Part shown: in pieces, positions 8,659 through 17,365 of the stretch
How the letters are laid out: each line of letters begins with the position of its first letter
How positions within the stretch are numbered: position 1 is the first letter of the stretch
Source: Endomicrobiaceae bacterium
Lineage (GTDB): Bacteria; Elusimicrobiota; Endomicrobiia; Endomicrobiales; Endomicrobiaceae
Direction of reading: 5' to 3'
Assembly (NCBI GenBank): GCA_028711215.1
Contig: JAQTSO010000010.1
Location: forward strand, 1-43,488
DNA: 43,488 nucleotides
The notes under the pieces: generated by a model
Seen by the model: the letters and a program-made list of their open reading frames with translations, nothing else
The model's database searches: none
Told to the model about the DNA's origin: nothing
Made by a program: the position numbers and the translations under genes

Positions 8659-10482
8659 ATGAAAAAATTATTGTTTTTTTTGTCTTTGTTGTTGTTTTGC
8701 GGGGTACTGGTTTATGCAGATGTCCCGAAAAAACTTAATGTGCAGGGGAAACTAACTTCAGATTCAGGTCAGGTTTTGTCTGAAAAGCCATTTTCTGCAG
8801 TATTGCATCTTAGAGTTGCCGGTTCATCCACGGTCAATAATCCGGTTGATACAAAGGCTGGGACAACAGACAGTAACGGGTTGTATAGTATCAATTTTAA
8901 TGTAGCTAACTTTAGTTATGATGCGGGGGCAGATTTCAAAATTGTAATTACCGTAGACAGTCAGGTAATATCAACAGATTGGGCAGACATTGCTACTAAT
9001 CCGTATTCTTTTTACTCTTCCACGGCAACTTATTCAATATTATCAGCAAATGCGATTACTGCATCATCAATGACAGTAACCGGAGCAGGAAATGATTTGT
9101 TCTGGGGTTATAATTCGGCAGGTAATGCCCAATTATGGCGTACAGTTATAGTTTCAACTGCAAATGTTACAGGGTTATCGTCTGCAACTGTAGCCAACGC
9201 AACAAATGCGACTAATGCAACAATAGCAACAACTGCAGTCAGAGCGACATCTATGACGGTAGCTGGTGCTCCAGCAAATAATTTGTTTTGGGGATATGAT
9301 GCAGGTGGCACGTCTCAGGATTGGCGAATAGTTCTGGTATCAACACCTAATGTTACAGGATTATCAGGTGCAACTGTAGCCAATGCAACAAATGCGACAA
9401 ATGCGACTAATGCAACAAACGCAACTAATGCAACAATAGCAACAACTGCAGTCAGAGCAACATCGATGACAGTAACCGGAGCAGGAAATGATTTGTTCTG
9501 GGGTTATAATTCGGCAGGTAATGCCCAATTATGGCGTACAGTAATAGTATCAAGCTCAAATGTTACAGGATTATCAGGTGCAACTGTAGCCAATGCAACT
9601 AATGCGACCAATGCAACTAATGCAACGACAGCTACGACAGCAACGACAGCAGTCAGAGCGACATCAATGACTGTAACAGGATCAGGAAATGATTTGTTTT
9701 GGGGATATGATTCAGGTGGCGTAAGTCAGGGATGGCGTACAGTTTTAACAACTGTAGGTAACGGATTAACACTTACAGGTAGTACTGTAAGCGTTGCAAA
9801 CGGTACGGGATTAGGATTTAGTGGGTCAACTCTTGTTGTTACTACCGCTCCATATGCTTCAGGAGCAGGAACGGTTGTTGACGGAGCCATAACGGCTGCG
9901 AAAATAGGAACAGCTGCTGTGACGGCTATAAAAATGGCAAGTAGCTCAGTTGTTGAAGATAAAATAGCAACCGGAGCTGTTACTGAAAATAAAATAGCAA
10001 GCGGAGCTATTGATTCGGGACATTTTAAATATGAAAGTGATTATGGTCATATATACGATATAAAAGTTGCAACAGCAGCTTATGCAGAAACTTCCGGAGC
10101 TGACCTTGCGGAAATATATGCTTCAAGTGAAGTGTTGACTCCCGGTGATATAGTTTCGATAGATTTATCAAAAGATAATTCAATAGTAAAAACAAAAGTG
10201 GCAGAAGATACTTTAGTTGCCGGTGTAATTTCAACTAAGCCGGGTTTATTGATGAATAAAAGTGAAAAAGGATATGAATTGGCGATGGTAGGAAAAGTAC
10301 CGACGAAAGTTTGTAATGAAGGTGGCAGTATAAAGAGGGGAGATTTATTAGTTTCTGCTTCAATAGAAGGATATGCAAAGAAAGCAAGTGATAATCCTAA
10401 AACAGGAACCGTTATAGGTAAAGCACTTGAGAATTTTGATTCCGTAAACGGAATAATTTTAGTATTGGTGAACCTACAATGA
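8659..10482 (+). CDS. Exported repeat-rich protein with (Asn-Ala-Thr)n tracts and conserved C-terminal domain
   Basis: I place the start at 8659 because GGAGA lies 5 nt upstream and a signal peptide follows at once (MKKLLFFLSLLLFCGVLVYA); an in-frame ATG at 8647 is the alternative. The mature N-terminus (PKKLNVQGKLTSDSGQVLS) looks like a beta-sandwich with a transthyretin-like DSNGLYSINF strand. Residues 137-370 hold four repeats starting SMTV.G..NDLFWGYxxxGxxQxWRTV. The first three end in VANATNAT tracts with 3, 6 and 4 NAT triplets. The C-terminal 130 residues (DLAEIYASSEVLTPGDIVSID to GTVIGKALENF) resemble a domain I recall at the end of other large bacterial secreted proteins. The likely role is a fibrous surface or secreted protein served by the neighbouring PorV-like barrel; function is unknown. 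Confidence 0.82.
   Translation: MKKLLFFLSLLLFCGVLVYADVPKKLNVQGKLTSDSGQVLSEKPFSAVLHLRVAGSSTVNNPVDTKAGTTDSNGLYSINFNVANFSYDAGADFKIVITVDSQVISTDWADIATNPYSFYSSTATYSILSANAITASSMTVTGAGNDLFWGYNSAGNAQLWRTVIVSTANVTGLSSATVANATNATNATIATTAVRATSMTVAGAPANNLFWGYDAGGTSQDWRIVLVSTPNVTGLSGATVANATNATNATNATNATNATIATTAVRATSMTVTGAGNDLFWGYNSAGNAQLWRTVIVSSSNVTGLSGATVANATNATNATNATTATTATTAVRATSMTVTGSGNDLFWGYDSGGVSQGWRTVLTTVGNGLTLTGSTVSVANGTGLGFSGSTLVVTTAPYASGAGTVVDGAITAAKIGTAAVTAIKMASSSVVEDKIATGAVTENKIASGAIDSGHFKYESDYGHIYDIKVATAAYAETSGADLAEIYASSEVLTPGDIVSIDLSKDNSIVKTKVAEDTLVAGVISTKPGLLMNKSEKGYELAMVGKVPTKVCNEGGSIKRGDLLVSASIEGYAKKASDNPKTGTVIGKALENFDSVNGIILVLVNLQ
9067..9771 (+). repeat. Four in-frame repeats of about 183-213 bp with internal 9-bp (AAYGCNACN) units
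   Basis: Repeats start at 9067, 9250, 9463 and 9664. Repeats 1 and 3 share 77 identical bases (9070-9146 and 9466-9542) although repeat 2 between them differs, which suggests recent gene conversion. The NAT tracts (9196-9222, 9382-9435, 9592-9627) differ by whole 9-bp units, as expected for slippage that keeps frame. Confidence 0.85.
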
Positions 10483-11654
10483 TGAAAAAAATAAATCTGA
10501 TTTTGGTAGCATTATTGTTTTTTTCAGTTTCTGGGACCTCAGAAGCTGCAAAGACTTTTGTTGTTGTTGCCGGCGGAGCAGCTTCCGGTAACAGTGCTCT
10601 GGCAAAAACATCTGCTTTTACAGGACAGTCTTCACTTGTTTCCGGTGAAGCAAGAACAAAAGACTTGGTCTTGCAATCAGGATTTCCTTCGGTTATCACT
10701 AAAGCTCCAAATACAAATATAACTTTTGTAAATTTAACAGGTACGGAAACTTTCCCCACGCAAACGGTAACAGTCAGAATTCAAATAAATTGTGCAAGCG
10801 GATTTGACATAAATAAAGTAAGGTATGCAATAGCAGAGGGACAAAATGCGGAGTTTGGTGAACAAATTGATTATACAGTGACTCCCAGCACGTCGGTTAT
10901 TTTCAATCAGGAAATAAATTTTAGTCAAGGGCAATCTGTAAACAGAGTTTACCTTTATGCCCAGGATGCGGATCCTGCAAATGTTTTTGGTAATGAGACT
11001 CAAATTGTTGTCAATACTGCAGGTAGTTTAGGTGATGTTGCATTCATATCTCCTGACCCTGTAACAAAATTAACTACATTAAATCCTACAATACATACAA
11101 CGATGTTTTCACTTGGTGTTTCAAGTGCTACTGTAAAATTATACAGCGGGACGTCAGCCGGCGGAACAGCTATATACGATGTTCAGGTAAGCACTGCGAT
11201 TATAAATTCAGCAGGAGAAATCTATTATCAAAATTCACTGCTTATGCCGGGCGGGATAAATCTTACGGCAAATGCAGATTATACTTTGGTAGTTGATTTT
11301 GATAACACATATCCGGATATTGAATTAACATTTAAAGCTCTGGACGGCGGAGTAGCAGATATTTTAACTTATCCGTCACCTTTTAATCCTAATAACAATG
11401 AAAAAATTAAAATAAGATATTTACTTGCAAAAGACGGACAAGTTACAATCAATTTGTACAATAAAGCCGGTAAAATTGTAAGAAAACTCATATCTTCGGC
11501 GAGTAGAAGTTTCGGTACTAATGAGGAAGAGTGGGATGGCAGAAATTATGCGGGAGAAATTCTCGCAACTGGTCCATATATCTGTGAAATTATAACAAGA
11601 AGTGCAGATGGCGAAGCCAGAAGATATACTGCACTTGCTATAGTGGGTAAATAA
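10479..11654 (+). CDS. Exported protein with C-terminal FlgD-like/sorting-type Ig domain
   Basis: The 391-residue protein overlaps the upstream stop by 4 nt (ATGATGA; the second ATG is an equally possible start). It has a signal peptide (MMKKINLILVALLFFSVSG to about residue 24). The middle (25-290) appears to be beta-rich extracellular domains without recognised catalytic motifs. The last 95 residues follow the FlgD_ig / type IX C-terminal-domain pattern: ILTYPSPFNPNNNEKIKIRY, GQVTINLYNKAGKIVRKL, EEWDGRNYAGE, ATGPYICEI. In Bacteroidetes and relatives this module can be the export signal of the type IX secretion system; elsewhere it is simply a C-terminal Ig domain. Its place directly before a PorV-like gene favours, without proving, an export or anchoring role. 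Confidence 0.8.
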   Translation: MMKKINLILVALLFFSVSGTSEAAKTFVVVAGGAASGNSALAKTSAFTGQSSLVSGEARTKDLVLQSGFPSVITKAPNTNITFVNLTGTETFPTQTVTVRIQINCASGFDINKVRYAIAEGQNAEFGEQIDYTVTPSTSVIFNQEINFSQGQSVNRVYLYAQDADPANVFGNETQIVVNTAGSLGDVAFISPDPVTKLTTLNPTIHTTMFSLGVSSATVKLYSGTSAGGTAIYDVQVSTAIINSAGEIYYQNSLLMPGGINLTANADYTLVVDFDNTYPDIELTFKALDGGVADILTYPSPFNPNNNEKIKIRYLLAKDGQVTINLYNKAGKIVRKLISSASRSFGTNEEEWDGRNYAGEILATGPYICEIITRSADGEARRYTALAIVGK

Positions 11655-11656
11655 TT

Positions 11657-12682
11657 ATGATAAAAATAAAAAAATCATTCATCGTAGTACAGATCACATT
11701 GATTGTGTTTTTGGCTTCTAATGTTTTTGCAGGTGTTGATTTAGCTCCTTTTCTAAAGAAAGGAGTTGGTGCAAAGGCAATTGGTATGGGTGGAGCATTT
11801 ACCTCGGTAGCTGATGATCCCAGTGCTATTTATTGGAATCCGGCAGGACTCACTAAAATGCAAATGTATTCTATTTCTACCATGGGTGCGATGGGTACGT
11901 CAGATAAATATCCGGGGTTGAAAGAAATTATTCCGACCCATCAATTTTTTGCAGCAACGATGCCTCTTGCAAATCTTACAGATATTTTTGGTAAGGCCGT
12001 ATTTGGTATTGGTTATATTTCTTCAACGATGGATGGAATACAGCATACTTCTAGTGATGGTAGTCCATTAGGTGGTACAATGAGTCACACAGATAGTGCG
12101 TATTATTTGTCTATGGGTTATCCTGTTTTTACAGGATATAATAGTTTGAGTGTAGGTGCTTCTCTGAAATATATTTCCTATGAGTTTTCGGGTATCAGTG
12201 AATCAGGCAGTGGCATGGATTTTGATGCCGGTGTGCTGTACTCTATGGGAACATTAAATTTTGGTGCAATGTTAACAAAAGGTGTTGAGATAGACAATGA
12301 TAAAGCTCCAATGACAACAAAATTCGGAGTATCTAATAAATTTAAAATCGGAAATAGTTTTCATATTTTAGGTGCAATGGATCTTATCCAAAGACAGGAA
12401 GAACCATTAATAACAAATATAGGTGCTGAATTTGGAATAAGAGAACCTTTAATGTTTGATAATTTTGGAATTAACACAATAAGTTTTAGATTTGGCGTTG
12501 AAGGTTATGCAATAGAAAACAGATATGATATTTCTTCAGCATTAAATGAGTCGGTTGGTTACAATTGTGGATTAGGTATAGATTTATATGTAGCAAGGAC
12601 ATATTTACAATTGGACATTGCATTGCTGAGTGGGAATATGTTTGAGCAAAGTACAAAATTTTCGGTTAATTTTTATTTCTAG
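11657..12682 (+). CDS. PorV/PorQ-like outer-membrane beta-barrel protein
   Basis: This 341-residue protein starts 2 nt after the upstream stop. It has a signal peptide (MIKIKKSFIVVQITLIVFLASNVFA). The mature N-terminus carries the family hallmark GVGAKAIGMGGAFTSVADDPSAIYWNPAGL, as in PorV, UPF0164 and related FadL-like barrels. The rest alternates polar and aromatic or aliphatic residues in barrel-like strands and ends in a C-terminal strand with terminal aromatics (KFSVNFYF), typical of Bam-inserted porins. In type IX secretion PorV is the shuttle that binds C-terminal domains of cargo. The co-encoded FlgD-tailed protein makes a related role conceivable, but no other core type IX genes are in the window. 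Confidence 0.85.
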   Translation: MIKIKKSFIVVQITLIVFLASNVFAGVDLAPFLKKGVGAKAIGMGGAFTSVADDPSAIYWNPAGLTKMQMYSISTMGAMGTSDKYPGLKEIIPTHQFFAATMPLANLTDIFGKAVFGIGYISSTMDGIQHTSSDGSPLGGTMSHTDSAYYLSMGYPVFTGYNSLSVGASLKYISYEFSGISESGSGMDFDAGVLYSMGTLNFGAMLTKGVEIDNDKAPMTTKFGVSNKFKIGNSFHILGAMDLIQRQEEPLITNIGAEFGIREPLMFDNFGINTISFRFGVEGYAIENRYDISSALNESVGYNCGLGIDLYVARTYLQLDIALLSGNMFEQSTKFSVNFYF

Positions 12683-12692
12683 AGGTTAAAAA

Positions 12693-13688
12693 ATGAATAA
12701 AAAACAAATTAGTATTATGTTATCGTTGTCGATTATGTTGCTCAGTGGCACTCCTTTATTTTCAGCAGATAAAAAAGATGTTGCCGATCCGATACTCAAA
12801 GAAGTAATAAATGAATTGTCACCGAAAATGCCGAGATTTGTAGATAAATACGGTCCAAGTATTTTCGTTTCAGACGAACAAGTTACCAGAGCAGGTTTAA
12901 TACTTGCACTTTATGAATATGATAAAAGAAATTCAGTTGCCAGTCTTTCCGCCAACTTTGTTTCGAAAAGAGATTTTGATTTATTAAGTACCAGATTGTC
13001 GTTTATTGAAAAATCAGGCGGAAAATCTTCCGGATCCGGTTCCAGTGTTGATATGATAAAACTTATGAATGACTTAGATCCGAACATGCCAATGTTACTT
13101 GATAATAATTTGGCAAATTCAAAAGTTTTTAAAGATTTACAAAAGAAAGTGGATATGATGGGATTATCGGCTTCTTCAGGTTCAGGTCAGTCTGTTCCTA
13201 ACGTTGCATTGGTAAATATGAAAACAGACATAAATAATTTAAGTAAAAGAATAGAAACTTTTGAAATGAGTTCAAAAAGTACTAATTATACAGGAAAACC
13301 TTCTAAGGAATTGGATGAATTAAAGCTTTCATTTGCCCAGATTCAAAAAAGTTATGTTAATATTGCAAAAAGAATTGACGAATTGGAAAATAGACCTATG
13401 ATGGTATCTGCAAAAGATGGCATAAAAGTCAGCGATGCTCAGATAGAAGGCTTAAATGCAAAAATTAATTCTATCAAAAAAACTGTATCGAGTATTCCTA
13501 CAAACGATTATGTGAAAGCAGAAATAAGCAAAACATCTCAAGATGTAAAAAGATTAGAAAGAAAAATAGATGAAATTGAAAGTTCAGGCGGTTCTGTCGG
13601 CATAAGTGAATCAAAATCTTCAACCGGTACCTTTGCTAAAATAAGTTTGGGTATAACGATGATTGCAGCATTATTTGTAGCAAGATAA
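12693..13688 (+). CDS. Exported coiled-coil protein with N-terminal SLH-like segment
   Basis: This 331-residue protein has AGAGG upstream and a signal peptide (MNKKQISIMLSLSIMLLSGTPLFS). Residues of about 30-90 include FVSDEQVTRAGLILALYEYD, reminiscent of the TRAE-type core of S-layer-homology domains, preceded by ELSPKMPRFVDKYG. A related motif, DLDPNMPMLLDNN, recurs at about residue 125. Residues 165-300 are rich in Lys, Glu, Ser and Leu with coiled-coil heptads. The C-terminus is hydrophobic (FAKISLGITMIAALFVAR), a possible membrane anchor or barrel-edge strand. I infer a periplasm-spanning tether between the outer membrane or wall and the inner membrane, working with the neighbouring PorV and FHA proteins. 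I do not recognise a named family. Confidence 0.68.
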   Translation: MNKKQISIMLSLSIMLLSGTPLFSADKKDVADPILKEVINELSPKMPRFVDKYGPSIFVSDEQVTRAGLILALYEYDKRNSVASLSANFVSKRDFDLLSTRLSFIEKSGGKSSGSGSSVDMIKLMNDLDPNMPMLLDNNLANSKVFKDLQKKVDMMGLSASSGSGQSVPNVALVNMKTDINNLSKRIETFEMSSKSTNYTGKPSKELDELKLSFAQIQKSYVNIAKRIDELENRPMMVSAKDGIKVSDAQIEGLNAKINSIKKTVSSIPTNDYVKAEISKTSQDVKRLERKIDEIESSGGSVGISESKSSTGTFAKISLGITMIAALFVAR

Positions 13689-13717
13689 TATTCAATAATC
13701 ACAATGGGAGTTAGTAT

Positions 13718-15934
13718 ATGCCAAGAATATTGGTGAAAAAAAGAGAAGAAATAATTTCTGAATATATTGTCAGAAAAACTAAAATAAGAGTTTTGATCGG
13801 TAGTAAGAAAGGCAATGATATTCTAATTGCGGATAAAAATATATCTGAGCAACATTGTGTTATATCGCTGGAGGCATCAGGACAGTATTCGGTTAAGGAT
13901 TTAAATACAATTGCCGGCACTCAATTGAATTCAAGATTAATATCGGAATCGCAGCTAAAATTCGGAGATGAAATTTTTCTTGGCGATTATAAAATTGTTT
14001 TCTTGGACGATATGGCAACAAATAAGTATGATGTTGTGGTACAACAATATTATCTTGTCGGTATTTACGGCAAGTTTTATGGTAAAAAGTTTTTTATAAA
14101 GCAACAAGGTGATACATTTATAGGAAGAGAAAATTTGTCACCCAGAGGCATTGAAAATGATGTTGTTCTTTCCGGCGATATGACGGTATCCAAAGGACAT
14201 GCAAAAGTTACGGCACACGGAGATAAGCATACAATAACCGATATAGGAAGCACCGGCGGAGTTGCCGTAAACGGTGCAAAAGTCGGACAACTTAATACAA
14301 TTCAATTGGCGTTAAATGATGAAATTTCAATAGGCAGAACAATTTTCAGATTTGTTGATTATTTCAGCGAGAATTATTCGTTGCCTTCAAAACAGAAAGT
14401 TGTTATTATGAAAGTTTTTAATTACTTGCATATTTCTGTTACTGTTATTGCATTAATTGTGGCCTGCATGTCTATTTTGAATGGATATAAAGGAATTTCT
14501 ATTTTAAATGACAATCAGGGTAAAATCAGTCTGTCTATCAACCAGGAATGGAATAAGACTATGCCGTTAAGTACACCTGAATCATATGATGTAACTTCAA
14601 CACCGGTAATTGCAAATTTTACAAGTTCCCAAAATAACGTAGCGATGTTAACAAATACCGGATTATTAAATGCATGGGATTTTAAAACCGGTGATCCTAT
14701 ATGGAAACCGTTTGAAATTTATAATTCCGGAGTAGCTTCATTGGTTGCATCTGATATAAATAATGACGGACTGGATGATATTATAGCGGTATCTGAAACA
14801 TCTATGGTGTATATTGTTGACGGACAAACAGGGAATATAATAAGAAAGGAAATATTGGGCGGTGATATTTCAAAATTAACTCCGGTTGTTTGCGATTTGG
14901 ATTCTGACGGTAAAAAAGATATAGTTGTTGCATCTGAAGATGGTACGTTACATTTCTTATATTCTCCGGGTTTTGATACCACATATACTAAACAAACAGA
15001 ATTTATAGACGGACCTATATATGGAAGCCCTATAATAATGTCGAGAAAGAATTTTTCGCCTTTTGTTGTAATTGCCAATTATGACAGCAAGGTTTATTTT
15101 TTAGACGGAAAAACGAGAACAAAAAAAATAGTTAATTTGTTGGAATTATCAGGCAAAGCACATTTGGTTGCAGGCGCGCCTGCTCTTGGGGATATAAACG
15201 GTGACGGCATTGATGAAATTATAGTTCAATCCAGTGTTCCTCAATATATATCAGTTATAGACACTACTAAGTTTTCCGTAATATGGACTTATTTTGTTGA
15301 ACCGACTCCACCGGGTAATATGAAAAATACAACTCCTATTGTATCTGATTTTACCGGCAACGGCATTGGTGACGTTGCTTTTGTTTCTGCAAACGGAACA
15401 ATTCAAATATTAAAAGGAAATACGTCATTCCCTACCGGGGAATTGCTTTGGAATTTTACTATTCCGGGTGCCGGGAAAATTATTTCTTCCCCGTCAGCTT
15501 ATGACTTTGATAAGGATGGAATTTTGGATTTAGTCTTCGGAACGGAAGACGGTCGTATAATAATTGCAAAAAGTAATACAAAAAGGAAAGAAATTGAAAT
15601 ACTTGCAGATTTAAAAGCAAGTAATTCTGCGATAACATCCACTCCGTTAATTGCTGATTTGAACGGGGACAAAAGTATCGAAATTCTTTACACAAATATT
15701 CAAGATGCCATACAGGTTTTAAATACAAATTGTAAAACTTTAAAAAATCTTAAAATATGGCCTATGTTTTTATGTAATTCGGAGCATAATGCCAATTTTT
15801 CATTAAAGACGTATAAAAATAAATATGTCAAGATGTTTGTTTTTGGTATAGTTTTATTTATTTTGGTTGTGTTTTTAAAAATCAGAGGGATTATCAAAAA
15901 AGCTAAGAAAAAAGTTAAGGTTATATATTTATGA
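13718..15934 (+). CDS. Membrane protein with two FHA domains and an FG-GAP/VCBS-type beta-propeller
   Basis: The 738-residue protein has two N-terminal forkhead-associated domains. FHA1 (about 22-100) includes IGSKKGNDILIADKNISEQHC. FHA2 (about 115-215) includes FIGRENLSPRGIENDVVLSG, VSKGHAKV and STGGVAVNG. FHA domains bind phosphothreonine. One membrane helix follows at about 236-255. Next come calcium-type propeller blades: DINNDGLDDIIAV, DLDSDGKKDIVVA, DINGDGIDEIIVQ, DFTGNGIGDVAFV, DFDKDGILDLVFG and DLNGDKSIEILY. A second helix (about 705-723) and a basic tail end the protein. The likely topology is cytoplasmic FHA pair, periplasmic propeller, cytoplasmic tail. It lies between the kinase and its presumed phosphatase and is a strong candidate for the phosphothreonine reader linking the two compartments. 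It overlaps the next gene by 4 nt. Confidence 0.9.
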   Translation: MPRILVKKREEIISEYIVRKTKIRVLIGSKKGNDILIADKNISEQHCVISLEASGQYSVKDLNTIAGTQLNSRLISESQLKFGDEIFLGDYKIVFLDDMATNKYDVVVQQYYLVGIYGKFYGKKFFIKQQGDTFIGRENLSPRGIENDVVLSGDMTVSKGHAKVTAHGDKHTITDIGSTGGVAVNGAKVGQLNTIQLALNDEISIGRTIFRFVDYFSENYSLPSKQKVVIMKVFNYLHISVTVIALIVACMSILNGYKGISILNDNQGKISLSINQEWNKTMPLSTPESYDVTSTPVIANFTSSQNNVAMLTNTGLLNAWDFKTGDPIWKPFEIYNSGVASLVASDINNDGLDDIIAVSETSMVYIVDGQTGNIIRKEILGGDISKLTPVVCDLDSDGKKDIVVASEDGTLHFLYSPGFDTTYTKQTEFIDGPIYGSPIIMSRKNFSPFVVIANYDSKVYFLDGKTRTKKIVNLLELSGKAHLVAGAPALGDINGDGIDEIIVQSSVPQYISVIDTTKFSVIWTYFVEPTPPGNMKNTTPIVSDFTGNGIGDVAFVSANGTIQILKGNTSFPTGELLWNFTIPGAGKIISSPSAYDFDKDGILDLVFGTEDGRIIIAKSNTKRKEIEILADLKASNSAITSTPLIADLNGDKSIEILYTNIQDAIQVLNTNCKTLKNLKIWPMFLCNSEHNANFSLKTYKNKYVKMFVFGIVLFILVVFLKIRGIIKKAKKKVKVIYL

Positions 15935-17355
15935 TTTTATTAAGCGGGTACTGCACCGATAAAGGGTTGTTGAGAACAGAAAATCAGGATTCCTATGGGA
16001 TTTCTGAGGAAACGAGTTTGTTTTTCGTTTGCGACGGGATGGGTGGCGGAGTTGCCGGGGATTTTGCAAGCCGGTATGCCAGAGATATTATATTAACTTC
16101 GTATAAAAGATTAAATGATGAAGAAATTGACGGAATTGTAGACAATTACAAGGAATTTGAAAGTAAAATAGTTCGTGCCGTTTCTGCCATAAGACTTGCT
16201 AACAGAGGTTTATATAATTTGCAGGTAAAATATCCCCTTTTGTCAGGAATGGGAACAACTTTTACCGGGGCTGTATTTGAAAAAGAAAAGAATTTATTAC
16301 ATATTTATAACGTAGGAGACAGCAGGGTATACAGAGTCAGAAACGGAAATATAAAATTATTGACTACTGATCACTCAAAGATAAAGGAATTAATAGACGA
16401 CGGCAAAATGACAGAAGAAGAATCAAAAACTGCAGAAATACAAAGTATGATAACGAGAGCTTTGGGAACAGCTCCGACAGTTAAAATAGATTATAAATCT
16501 GAAATTGTCAAATCGGGAGATGTATATATTTTATGTTCCGACGGGTTAAACGGTGAATTAGAAGATTTTACAATAAGAGATATCGTTCTAACTAATAAAC
16601 CCAATACTGTTTCAATTGCAAACGAACTTGTTTTGGCTGCAAATAATTCAGGAGGAAGAGACAATACAACAGTTGTGGTTTTATATGCACAAGATGAGAT
16701 AAATTTAAATGCGGTAGAAGATGTTTCTCCTCATGAAGATATAGTAATATTTGAATCAGAAACAGGAAAAGAAACGGAAAAAGAAGATGTGTTGATAACC
16801 AGAATTGAAAAAAGTATCGGAATGGAAATTCCAAAGTTAGCTAAGGAAAAAAATGTATTTACCAGTCCGTTGTTTTTAACATTTTTTCTGATATTGCTTG
16901 CAGTAAGTGTTTTCTTTGTGTATTCTCATTTTTATAATTCAGATGTTGAAAAGAAAAGTATAGTTGAGCTTACAGGCAATATTTCCGGTATAAATATTGA
17001 AATAAAAACATTGCCCGATTCTAAAATTAAAGAGATTGAAACAATACGTGATAGGATTTTTAAAATGCAGGTAATACAAGAAGCGCTAAAAGATAAAAAT
17101 TTATTGATTCCGATGTCAAATGTTACAATTATGTTGGAAAAAGACGGTCAAAATAAATTTATGGGATTATCAAGCACAACACCGTTAGAAATTAAATTGC
17201 CGAATGCACAATATAAAATGACGTTAACATATCCTTCTTATAAAATTTTGGATAAAGATTTAAAGTTAAAGGATTTTATATTTCTCAATTTTGAAAATTC
17301 AAATTTGCTATCAAATTTAACGGTTATTATGATTCCAAACGACATAATGACATAG
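15931..17355 (+). CDS. PP2C-family Ser/Thr phosphatase with membrane helix and PEGA-like ectodomain
   Basis: The 474-residue protein starts in an ATGA overlap with the FHA gene. Residues 1-255 carry the PP2C/PppA/Stp motifs: NQDSYGI, FFVCDGMGGGVAGD (metal-binding Asp and Gly), GMGTTFTGAV, YNVGDSRVYRV, CSDGLNG and GGRDNTTVVV. An acidic linker leads to a membrane helix at about 310-333. The remaining 140 residues are extracytoplasmic. Near residues 415-440, STTPLEIKLPNAQYKMTLTYPSY fits a PEGA repeat like those on the kinase. It presumably dephosphorylates the kinase or its substrates in the cytoplasm. Sharing PEGA-type ectodomains would let kinase and phosphatase sense the same periplasmic component; that is inference. 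Confidence 0.92.
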   Translation: MILLSGYCTDKGLLRTENQDSYGISEETSLFFVCDGMGGGVAGDFASRYARDIILTSYKRLNDEEIDGIVDNYKEFESKIVRAVSAIRLANRGLYNLQVKYPLLSGMGTTFTGAVFEKEKNLLHIYNVGDSRVYRVRNGNIKLLTTDHSKIKELIDDGKMTEEESKTAEIQSMITRALGTAPTVKIDYKSEIVKSGDVYILCSDGLNGELEDFTIRDIVLTNKPNTVSIANELVLAANNSGGRDNTTVVVLYAQDEINLNAVEDVSPHEDIVIFESETGKETEKEDVLITRIEKSIGMEIPKLAKEKNVFTSPLFLTFFLILLAVSVFFVYSHFYNSDVEKKSIVELTGNISGINIEIKTLPDSKIKEIETIRDRIFKMQVIQEALKDKNLLIPMSNVTIMLEKDGQNKFMGLSSTTPLEIKLPNAQYKMTLTYPSYKILDKDLKLKDFIFLNFENSNLLSNLTVIMIPNDIMT

Positions 17356-17365
17356 GGGATATCTC

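Noticed and set aside
9108-9311. Alanine/valine-rich minus-strand frame inside the repeat protein gene
   Set aside because: It is the antisense of the NAT repeats; the plus frame has the signal peptide, ribosome site and conserved tail.
8659-10482. Phage tail-fibre interpretation of the repeat protein
   Set aside because: The protein has a signal peptide and no structural or lysis phage genes are near, so a secreted surface protein is more likely.
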